Source: Chloroflexota bacterium (GTDB taxonomy: Bacteria; Chloroflexota; Dormibacteria; Dormibacterales; Dormibacteraceae). From it: a DNA stretch of 6,789 nucleotides. The stretch covers positions 1-6,789 of the forward strand of contig VBGV01000040.1 of assembly GCA_005880755.1 (NCBI GenBank), written 5' to 3'. The notes beneath the pieces are model-generated. The model saw only the letters and a list, made by a program, of their open reading frames with translations. It was not told where the DNA came from and ran no database searches. This document shows, piece by piece, positions 1 through 5,448 of this stretch (position 1 is the first letter of the stretch; each line of letters begins with the position of its first letter). Position numbers and translations under genes: made by a program.

Positions 1-339
1 CGAGATCACCCCATGGAGCACGAAGTACAGGCCGCTGAACTCCGACGTGCGCTCGATCGCCAGGACGTCGAACGCCGACTCGACCACGCACAGGACCGAG
101 GGGTCGCGCCGCGGCGACGCGCAGATCGCGCAGAGCGGACCTTCCGCGATGTTGTAGCAGCGCTCGCAGTAGCCGATCCGCGCCTTCACGTCTTCGATCG
201 CCTGGGCCAGCGAATCCGCTCGCACCCGATCCACCCGCAGGAGATGGAAAGCCAGGCGCTGCGCGGTCTTCGGGCCGATGCCGGGGAGTCGGGAGAGCTC
301 CTGGATCAGCCGCTCCAGCGGTTCAGGAAGTTGTGGCAT
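1..339 (-). CDS. recR: Recombination mediator protein RecR (partial, C-terminus off left edge)
   Basis: RecR works with RecF and RecO to load RecA onto SSB-coated single-stranded DNA at gaps and stalled forks. The visible 113 residues (family about 200) begin MPQLPEPLERLIQELSRLPG. A helix-hairpin-helix runs at residues 15-34 (LPGIGPKTAQRLAFHLL). A four-cysteine zinc finger follows at C58, C61, C70 and C73 (YCERCYNIAEGPLCAIC). The Toprim domain then begins with VLCVVES, where E87 is the expected acidic residue, and continues through GLYFVLHGVIS at the window edge. The ATG at 337-339 is the only sensible start. It lies 6 nt after the ybaB stop and has only a weak upstream GAG, so translational coupling to ybaB is likely. 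The frame stays open to base 1. Family assignment is clear from three independent motifs; only the C-terminal part of Toprim is unseen. Confidence 0.97.
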   Translation of the reverse strand, partial: MPQLPEPLERLIQELSRLPGIGPKTAQRLAFHLLRVDRVRADSLAQAIEDVKARIGYCERCYNIAEGPLCAICASPRRDPSVLCVVESAFDVLAIERTSEFSGLYFVLHGVIS

Positions 340-345
340 GCAGAC

Positions 346-654
346 TCAGACCAGGCCGGGCGGAAGTCCCAAACCGGCCGCGACCGATTGCATCTTTGCC
401 GAGGCCATCTCTTTCGAGCGCTCCATCGCCTCGTTGACGGCCGCGACGATCAGGTCCTGCAGCATCTCGGGATCGCCTGCCGCTTCGGGGTCGATGCGCA
501 CGGAGACGAGCTTTTGCGCGCCGGTGGCGACGACCGTGACCGCGCCGCCGCCCGCACTCGCCTCCACGGTTTCTGACTCGAGCTCTTTCTGCACCTTGTT
601 CATACGGTCCTGCATCTGCTGGACCTGGCGCAGCATCTTGAGCGGGTCCTTCAC
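346..654 (-). CDS. ybaB: YbaB/EbfC family nucleoid-associated protein
   Basis: This is a small dimeric DNA-binding protein of the YbaB/EbfC family, which coats or bends DNA and is usually encoded between dnaX and recR. The 102 residues match family length. The N-terminal helix is rich in Gln, Met and Lys (LKMLRQVQQMQDRMNKVQKE). A glycine turn then leads into a beta segment (GGGAVTVVATGAQKLVSVRI), then DPEAAGDPEMLQDLIVAAVNEA and the terminal motif GLPPGLV, close to the usual GMxLPPG ending. The start codon is GTG, overlapping the dnaX TGA as GTGA (651-654). A purine-rich Shine-Dalgarno-like AAGGAAG at 662-668 sits 7 nt upstream, which supports this start over the internal ATG at residue 7. Cotranscription and coupling with dnaX and recR are inferred from the overlap and spacing. 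Confidence 0.95.
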   Translation of the reverse strand: MKDPLKMLRQVQQMQDRMNKVQKELESETVEASAGGGAVTVVATGAQKLVSVRIDPEAAGDPEMLQDLIVAAVNEAMERSKEMASAKMQSVAAGLGLPPGLV

Positions 655-2138
655 TCCGACACTTCCTTCACCCTCGTCACGCGACCGTCGAAACGTTTCA
701 CGATCTCGCGCACGAAGGGATCATCTTCCGGGCTCGCCGAGCGCGGACCCGGTTTCGACGTTTCGGTGTCGCGGAGCCGGTAGTCGATCTTCACGTCGTC
801 ACCCAACCACGCACGCACGTGTGGCATGAGCTGCGCGGCTTGCTCTTGCGCTTTCTTGTGATGGAAGCCGTAGCGAAACCACAACACAAGCATCGATCCA
901 TCGACCTCGGGCTGCGCATCGAGATAAGCGGCCCGCACGGTGCGATTCAATTTCTCGAGCACCTCCGACCACCCCGTCACGGGCGCAGCAACAGCAGGAC
1001 GCAACTCCTCCCCACCTTGTGGGGGCGGCGCTGAAGGCGCCGGTGTGGCGCGAAGCGCCGGAGGGGCTGGTGGGGCTGGAGGGATTTGCTCGGTCGTTTC
1101 GGCCTCGACCGCAAGTCGCGCGAGTGTCGCCTCCACCAACAACCGCGGCTCCGCGTGACGCCGCACCTCGCCATCGAGATGCAGCAGCGCATCGAGCACG
1201 GAAGACAATCGCCGCGCCGCGACCTGGTCGCGCTTGGTCAAAGCCGCGACGAGACGGTCGCGACAACCCTCCATCAACCCGCGCACGACCTGGCGGAGCT
1301 CTCCACCCGCCGCGTAAATGCGATTGAGCTCATCGAGCGCCGAAGCCGCCTCGCCACCCAGCACGTGATCGAGCAACGAATCGAGCACTCGCGGGTCCGC
1401 GATGCCCAACAGCGACCGCGCCCCCTCGAGACTGATCGGACCCGAGGCAAGCGGCACCAGCTGGTCCAGCAGACCGACCGCGTCGCGCATCGAACCCTGC
1501 GCCGTGCGCGCGATCAGCTGCATCGCCTCGGGATCGACCGCCACCTTCTCCGCCTTGGCGATGTGCGTCAGCCGCCCGATGATCTGCTCCTCGCTGTGAC
1601 GGCGAAAAACGAAATGCTGGCAGCGGCCGATGACCGTGAGTGGCATCTTCTGCGCGTCGGTCGTGCACAGGACGAAGACCGCGTGCGGCGGTGGTTCCTC
1701 GAGCGTCTTCAACAGCGCGTTGAACGCGTCCCCGGTGAGGCCATGCGCCTCGTCGATGATGTAGACCTTGTACGGTCCGCGGGCGGGAGCAAGGTTGACC
1801 TTCTCACGCAGGTCACGCACGTCGTCGATGCCGCGGTTGGACGCGGCGTCGATCTCGATCAGGTCGAGGGCAGATCCACTCATCACGTCGAGACACGACT
1901 CGCACTTATTGCAGGGCTCTGCAGATGAGCGCGGCCGCCCCGTGCAGTTCAGCGACTTGGCGAGCAGGCGCGCCGCGGAAGTCTTACCCGTGCCGCGCGA
2001 ACCGCTGAAAAGGTATGCGTGCGCGACGCGACCGGAGATGATCGCGCCCTGCAGTGCTCGCGAGGAGGCGTCCTGACCCACCAGGTCGGCAAACGTCTGC
2101 GAGCGGTACTTGCGGTAGAGGGACTGGTATTCAGGCAT
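651..2138 (-). CDS. dnaX: DNA polymerase III subunit gamma/tau
   Basis: DnaX is the ATPase of the clamp loader that places the beta clamp on primed DNA and, as tau, ties polymerase cores to the helicase. The 495 residues start MPEYQSLYRKYRSQTFADLV. The AAA+ signatures are: Walker A GSRGTGKTS (G46-S54, K52/T53), zinc cysteines C65, C76, C79 and C82, Walker B VYIIDEAH (D129, E130), a TTD sensor-1 region (T159-D161), the arginine-finger segment GRCQHF (R172; the usual Ser of SRC is Gly), and sensor 2 GSMRDA (R218). A proline-rich linker covers about 352-386, followed by a C-terminal tau-type domain from W390. The ATG at 2136-2138 is preferred to the TTG one codon earlier because it gives the standard N-terminus. 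No Shine-Dalgarno is visible. The linker carries three tandem hairpins at 1010-1059 that look like an inserted repeat. The stop overlaps the ybaB start. Confidence 0.97.
   Translation of the reverse strand: MPEYQSLYRKYRSQTFADLVGQDASSRALQGAIISGRVAHAYLFSGSRGTGKTSAARLLAKSLNCTGRPRSSAEPCNKCESCLDVMSGSALDLIEIDAASNRGIDDVRDLREKVNLAPARGPYKVYIIDEAHGLTGDAFNALLKTLEEPPPHAVFVLCTTDAQKMPLTVIGRCQHFVFRRHSEEQIIGRLTHIAKAEKVAVDPEAMQLIARTAQGSMRDAVGLLDQLVPLASGPISLEGARSLLGIADPRVLDSLLDHVLGGEAASALDELNRIYAAGGELRQVVRGLMEGCRDRLVAALTKRDQVAARRLSSVLDALLHLDGEVRRHAEPRLLVEATLARLAVEAETTEQIPPAPPAPPALRATPAPSAPPPQGGEELRPAVAAPVTGWSEVLEKLNRTVRAAYLDAQPEVDGSMLVLWFRYGFHHKKAQEQAAQLMPHVRAWLGDDVKIDYRLRDTETSKPGPRSASPEDDPFVREIVKRFDGRVTRVKEVSE
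1010..1059. repeat. Three tandem palindromic hairpins inside the dnaX linker, candidate dispersed repeat
   Basis: Three perfect inverted repeats follow each other: CCCCAC-CTT-GTGGGG (1010-1024), GGCGC-TGAAG-GCGCC (1027-1041) and GGCGC-GAA-GCGCC (1047-1059). On the coding strand they encode about residues 360-377 of DnaX, within a peptide rich in Pro and Ala that ends PPPQGGEEL. The unit pattern (short GC palindromes next to a CCCCAC...GTGGGG stem) resembles widespread palindromic intergenic repeats of GC-rich bacteria, and such elements can be tolerated in-frame in flexible linkers. The palindromes are directly visible; that they came from a mobile or dispersed repeat is inference. Ends of the element are uncertain; the flanking GC-rich coding sequence up to about 1085 could belong to it. 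Confidence 0.55.
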
Positions 2139-2151
2139 CAAGCATCAAAGT

Positions 2152-2421
2152 GGCCGCGCACCCCCGCTTCGATCGAAGACCCCCAGGCCGCACCACGGTT
2201 CGCGGCTCGGGCCAGGATGGCTGCGGCACCCCCAGGTTTCCTCCTTACCGCTGCTTCCTTCCGGACCTGACGGGGTTCGGAGACCCGGGCTGCGCAGGTC
2301 CCGACCTTCAACGCCGTTTGCCGCGGCCGGTTCTGAGAACCCAGACCTCAGCGATGGAATTCGGTCCGGCTAAGGCGGATTGCCGGTGCAGGGTACCGCC
2401 AGCACCCCACTTAGCGCGACC
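2152..2421 (-). ncRNA. ffs: Signal recognition particle RNA, large bacterial type with Alu domain
   Basis: This RNA binds Ffh and directs nascent membrane and secreted proteins to the translocon. The S domain is unmistakable: on the minus strand CAGGTCCGGAAGGAAGCAG (2252-2270) holds the GGAA tetraloop (2259-2262) and the asymmetric Ffh-binding loop. An outer S-domain helix pairs 2299-2306 with 2210-2217. Upstream lies an Alu-like domain: helix 3 at 2391-2407 (loop UGGCG), helix 4 at 2366-2386, and complementary loops (GGCGG at 2396-2400 against CCGCC at 2374-2378) that would form the expected kissing contact. Helix 5 restarts at 2351-2360 with 2160-2167. A terminal 8-bp helix joins 2414-2421 to 2152-2159, giving about 270 nt, as expected for large SRP RNAs. 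An alternative closing strand exists at 2186-2193, so the 3' end is less certain than the 5' end. It sits between the phosphatidyltransferase stop (2432) and dnaX. Confidence 0.93.
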
Positions 2422-2431
2422 ACCCGCCATC

Positions 2432-3109
2432 TTACCCGGGCGTCGGTGCGCTGATCGGACGCCGGAGCGCGAAGCCCAGGTGGACGTACGTGGCGAGCGT
2501 CGCGATCGGAATCACCACCTCCGCGGCGTTCAGCAGCCCGCTTGAATCCTGGTTGAGACCTCGGAACAGGCACACGCCGCCGATCAGGACGAGGATCAAA
2601 ACCGTCGAGATCTGGCCCGTCAGGGTATGGCGCAGCTCGGGCCGGCGACCCGACGCGATCAACAGCCCACCCGCGAGCGCCGGCAGCAGATAACGCGCAA
2701 TCACGACCAGCGCCAGCCAAAGGGGTATGTAGCCGCCAACCGCCAGGCCGACGCACAACGCACCCATGAACACACCGTCGACCACCGGGTCGAGCGCGCC
2801 GCCGAACTGTGAAGGACGCCCAAATCGCCGAGCGACGGTGCCGTCAACCAGGTCTGTCAGGCCGGCCACCGCGACCACCACCGCAAGCAGCGCGAAGCGA
2901 CCGGTGATCGCATACGCCAGCGCCGGCACGGCGAGATATGCGCGCGCCAGCGACACCTGGTTCGCCTCGCCCGGGATGTACGAGCCTGCGACCGCGACCA
3001 CGAACAGCCACGCGATCAGGTACAGCGGCGGCTGCGTGATCCAGATCCACGCCAGGCCGACGACGAGATAGGCCAGACCGGCGATGACGCCGCTCCGCTG
3101 CAGCCGCAT
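2432..3109 (-). CDS. CDP-alcohol phosphatidyltransferase family membrane protein
   Basis: Enzymes of this family transfer a phosphatidyl (or similar) group from a CDP-linked donor to an alcohol such as glycerol-3-phosphate or an inositol phosphate, at the cytoplasmic membrane. The catalytic signature is complete and correctly spaced: D86-x2-D89-G90-x2-A93-R94-x8-G103-x3-D107-x3-D111 (DLVDGTVARRF then GGALDPVVD). The 225 residues contain about six hydrophobic segments (roughly 8-24, 30-46, 56-84, 113-150, 166-183, 195-214), the family's usual topology and length. The ATG at 3107-3109 lies 5 nt after the PBP stop (TAG TCGCC ATG) and begins MRLQRSGVIAGLAYLVVG. The frame stays open further upstream to 3214, but that part overlaps the PBP's C-terminus and is not hydrophobic. 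The acceptor alcohol cannot be told from sequence: PgsA, cardiolipin synthase and phosphatidylinositol-phosphate synthase all share the motif. No Shine-Dalgarno is visible, so coupling to the PBP is likely. Confidence 0.93.
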   Translation of the reverse strand: MRLQRSGVIAGLAYLVVGLAWIWITQPPLYLIAWLFVVAVAGSYIPGEANQVSLARAYLAVPALAYAITGRFALLAVVVAVAGLTDLVDGTVARRFGRPSQFGGALDPVVDGVFMGALCVGLAVGGYIPLWLALVVIARYLLPALAGGLLIASGRRPELRHTLTGQISTVLILVLIGGVCLFRGLNQDSSGLLNAAEVVIPIATLATYVHLGFALRRPISAPTPG

Positions 3110-3114
3110 GGCGA

Positions 3115-5334
3115 CTAGTGTGGCGAGGGCGTCCCTGTCGGCGTCGGCGCCGGCGAAGGCGAAGGCACGGGCGGCGTGTACGGCTTCTGGCCCGGGTACG
3201 GATTCGCGCCGCATGGGTACCGCGGCTCGCCGGACCCCTTGAGAAAGATCTCGGTGTACCCGCCGCTCGCCACATACCCCCCGTCATACGAGCACACCTG
3301 GCGAGTCACCACGCCTGCGGGCTGCGCCCACATCGCCGGCCACGGATGCGAGGCGTAGTACTCCTCGAGGAAGGGCTTCCAGACCGAGATGCCAACGTTC
3401 TCGCCGAACAGGACCGACGTCGGACACTGCCATCCGGACGGAGGGAAGTTGGTGGCGAGATACGCGTAGCCGGAGTTGCACGTCGCACCGGCGTCGATGT
3501 GCATGAGGGACGCGGCCACCGCGATGTCCGGCGTGTAGCCGATGAAGATCGAGCCCGTGTAGGCCTCCGTCGTCCCCGACTTTCCCGCCACCGGGCGCGA
3601 CCCGAGGCCGCCGAGGTACAGCTTCACGGGTCCGCGCAGCAGGTCGGTCATCATGTAGCCGAGCTCCGGGCTGATGACCTGGGGGCGTCCGGCGCTCGCG
3701 TCCAGAGCTTCGAGCACCTTGCCGCTCGCGTCCGTCACGCGAAGGACCGCGTGCGGGCTGACCCGATACCCGCCGTTGTCGAACGCCGAGTACGCGGCGA
3801 GGTGCTCCGACATCGACAGCGCGTCATGACCGAGCGTCGTGGCCACCCCTTCCGGGTTTTCGATCTGCGCGGTCACGCCGAGGTTGTGCATGAAAGACAC
3901 GATCCGGTCGCCACCCGCGAGCGAATACGTCCACAGCGCGGGCAGATTGCGCGATTCCGCCAGCGCCTTGCGCAGCGGTATGTAGCCCTCGTGCTTGCCA
4001 TCCCAGTCGCTGAACGAGTGTCCGCCGATGACGCCGGTCTGGTCGTTGACGAGCGACGCGGGCGTGACGATGCCCGCCTGCAGGGCGGCGCCGTACGTGT
4101 AAACCTTGAAGGACGAGCCCACGCCGCGCCAGCCGAGCGGGTCCATCCCGGTCAGGTTGATCTGCCCGCGGATCGAGGCGTTGTAGTAGTCGGCGCTGCC
4201 CACCATGGCGAGGATCTCGCCATCAGAAGGATTCATCACGAGCATCGCGCCGTTGTTGACCCCGCGTCTTGCATAGGTGTTCACGCCGGCCTTGACCCAC
4301 TTGTCCGCCGTGGCCTGGGTCTTGAGGTCGAGCGTCGTCGTGATCTGCAGGCCACCCTCGTACAGGGCCTGCTCGCCGTAGCGCTGCTTGATGTAGTGCT
4401 CGATGTAGTCCACGAAGTGCGCGGTCAGCGCGTTGTGCGCGGCGGGCATCGATTTGCGCGCGGCGACCATCTTCGTCAGCAGGTCGCTCGCGTAGATGGC
4501 GTCCGCCTCCGAACGCCGCAGGTCGCCGACCGCGACCATGCCGTCCAGCACCTGACCCCACCTGTCCATCGCCGCCAGCTGTTGGTCGGGCGTGCCGAAC
4601 GGGTTGTAGCTGCTCGGCGCCTGGGGCAGCCCGGCCAAGAAGCTCGCCTGAGCCCACGTCAGGTCGCTCGCGTGGACCTGGAAATACGTGACCGCGGCGG
4701 CCTCGGCTCCGTACGCACCGTTGCCGTAGTTGATCGTGTTCAGGTACAGCTCGAGGATCTGCTGCTTCGTGTATCGCCGCTCCATCTCTTCGGCGAGCAA
4801 TAGCTCGCGAAACTTGCGGCTGACCGTGCGGCTCTGCGCCTCTTCGGTGTCGAGCACGTCGTTTTTGACGACCTGCTGCGTGATGGTCGAACCACCCAGC
4901 GTCGAGGTGTGCTGAGTGAGGTCGTAGACGATGGCGATCGCCAGGCGCCGGTAGTCGACGCCGGAGTTGTTGTAGAACGTGCGGTCCTCGGTGTCGATGG
5001 TCGCGCGCTGCAGCTTGAGACTGATCTTGCCCAGCGGAACCACAGTTCGATTCTCGTGATAGAGCGCTTCGATCAAGTCTCCGTTGCGATCGAGGATGCG
5101 CGTGGTCTGGATGAGGTTCGAGGTCTGGATGGCATTGATCGAGGGCAGGTCACCGGCGAAGTAGTCGACGATGCCGATCGTCGCGCCCGTGCCGACGAGC
5201 CCGACCGTCGAGATGACGATCAAGGCCACGAGCGACATGCGCATCAGCCAGTGGTGCGACCGTCGCTTGGTGACTCGGCGACCGCGGGCACGGGCTCCGG
5301 TGCGAGCCCGAGGGCGCTTCTTGTGCGCGGCCAG
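3115..5334 (-). CDS. Class A penicillin-binding protein (bifunctional transglycosylase/transpeptidase), probable CTG start
   Basis: This enzyme polymerises lipid II into glycan strands (GT51 domain) and cross-links the peptides (transpeptidase domain) outside the membrane. Numbering from the internal ATG at 5244 (add 30 for the CTG start): a membrane anchor at about 4-26; GT51 motifs TEDRTFYNNSG (E86), GGSTITQQ (118-125), RKFRELLLAEE (E147), and LNTINYGNGAYG; then the transpeptidase triad SSFK (S377-K380, catalytic Ser377), SRN (S431-N433) and KSGT (K555-T558). The C-terminus (690-709) is a Pro/Ser/Thr tail. The preferred start is CTG at 5332-5334, which has GGAGG 6 nt upstream and adds a strongly basic cytoplasmic tail (MAAHKKRPRAR...) typical of these proteins. 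The ATG at 5244 has no Shine-Dalgarno and would leave almost no cytoplasmic tail. The frame upstream is closed by TAA at 5389-5391 with no ATG, GTG or TTG between. Glycosyltransferase motif 1 has Asn where His is usual. Four cysteines lie only in the C-terminal extracellular part. Confidence 0.95.
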   Translation of the reverse strand: MAAHKKRPRARTGARARGRRVTKRRSHHWLMRMSLVALIVISTVGLVGTGATIGIVDYFAGDLPSINAIQTSNLIQTTRILDRNGDLIEALYHENRTVVPLGKISLKLQRATIDTEDRTFYNNSGVDYRRLAIAIVYDLTQHTSTLGGSTITQQVVKNDVLDTEEAQSRTVSRKFRELLLAEEMERRYTKQQILELYLNTINYGNGAYGAEAAAVTYFQVHASDLTWAQASFLAGLPQAPSSYNPFGTPDQQLAAMDRWGQVLDGMVAVGDLRRSEADAIYASDLLTKMVAARKSMPAAHNALTAHFVDYIEHYIKQRYGEQALYEGGLQITTTLDLKTQATADKWVKAGVNTYARRGVNNGAMLVMNPSDGEILAMVGSADYYNASIRGQINLTGMDPLGWRGVGSSFKVYTYGAALQAGIVTPASLVNDQTGVIGGHSFSDWDGKHEGYIPLRKALAESRNLPALWTYSLAGGDRIVSFMHNLGVTAQIENPEGVATTLGHDALSMSEHLAAYSAFDNGGYRVSPHAVLRVTDASGKVLEALDASAGRPQVISPELGYMMTDLLRGPVKLYLGGLGSRPVAGKSGTTEAYTGSIFIGYTPDIAVAASLMHIDAGATCNSGYAYLATNFPPSGWQCPTSVLFGENVGISVWKPFLEEYYASHPWPAMWAQPAGVVTRQVCSYDGGYVASGGYTEIFLKGSGEPRYPCGANPYPGQKPYTPPVPSPSPAPTPTGTPSPH

Positions 5335-5395
5335 GCGGGACCTCCAGGACGTTTGGTACGACGCGTGGTGAGTTCGGTGGGTGGGAGTTTACGCC
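5335..5395. other. Short leader region of the PBP gene
   Basis: This stretch separates the nested inverted repeat from the probable CTG start. It contains the in-frame TAA (5389-5391) that bounds the PBP frame and the Shine-Dalgarno at 5341-5345. A loosely -10-like TAAACT lies at 5385-5390 on the minus strand, but no matching -35 box is visible, so I do not call a promoter. Confidence 0.4.
5341..5345 (-). promoter_or_regulatory. Shine-Dalgarno GGAGG for the PBP gene
   Basis: On the minus strand TGGAGGT is followed by TCCCGC and then CTG (5332-5334). This is a strong anti-16S match at optimal spacing (6 nt) and is the main reason for choosing the CTG start of the PBP. The nearest ATG, 90 nt downstream, lacks any comparable signal. 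Confidence 0.7.
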
Positions 5396-5448
5396 CCTCA
5401 CCCCACATCCCTCTCCCCTGTGGGGAGAGGGTGCCTGACTACGTGAGG
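5396..5448. repeat. Nested inverted repeat between the NuoN-like gene and the PBP gene
   Basis: A perfect 10-bp stem with a 3-nt loop, CCCTCTCCCC-TGT-GGGGAGAGGG, spans 5409-5431. A second, outer 6-bp arm pairs CCTCAC (5396-5401) with GTGAGG (5443-5448), so the whole block begins one base after the nuoN-like stop. The CCCTCTCCCC...GGGGAGAGGG palindrome is of a kind dispersed in many GC-rich bacterial genomes. It could attenuate or stabilise the upstream transcript, but there is no T-run in either direction, so it is not a standard intrinsic terminator. Repeat identity is inferred, the palindrome is seen. Confidence 0.7.

Noticed and set aside
13..576. 187-codon plus-strand open frame at the left edge
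   Set aside because: It is antisense to recR and ybaB, both of which are recognised in full detail on the minus strand.
1599..1615. T-rich GTTTTTC in dnaX as a -1 slippery site
   Set aside because: It does not form an X-XXY-YYZ heptamer in the dnaX frame and lies within the ATPase domain, where a shift would not give a useful gamma.
1086..1928. 280-codon plus-strand open frame
   Set aside because: It lies antisense to the dnaX ATPase domain; composition (Arg, Gln, Leu, His) is typical of a shadow frame.
2167..2178. Perfect palindrome CTTCGATCGAAG as a terminator of the SRP RNA
   Set aside because: It is flanked by C-runs/G-runs rather than T, and pairing of 2160-2167 with 2351-2360 places it inside the 3' arm of the SRP RNA.
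2186..2193. Alternative closing strand GTGCGGCC for the SRP RNA
   Set aside because: It can also pair with 2414-2421, but the 2152-2159 strand pairs with fewer wobbles, gives balanced helix 5 arms and a family-typical length of about 270 nt. It is kept only as an alternative 3' end.
3110..3214. 35-codon N-terminal extension of the phosphatidyltransferase
   Set aside because: It overlaps the PBP C-terminal coding region, is not hydrophobic, and the ATG at 3107-3109 just after the PBP stop gives a normal-length protein.
3118..4803. 561-codon open frame on the plus strand
   Set aside because: It is antisense to the PBP, whose motifs are complete. The product is Arg/His/Val-rich with no domain, as expected from a high-GC opposite frame.
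5409..5431. Strong hairpin as an intrinsic terminator
   Set aside because: No T-run follows the stem in either orientation, so I report it as a repeat rather than a terminator.
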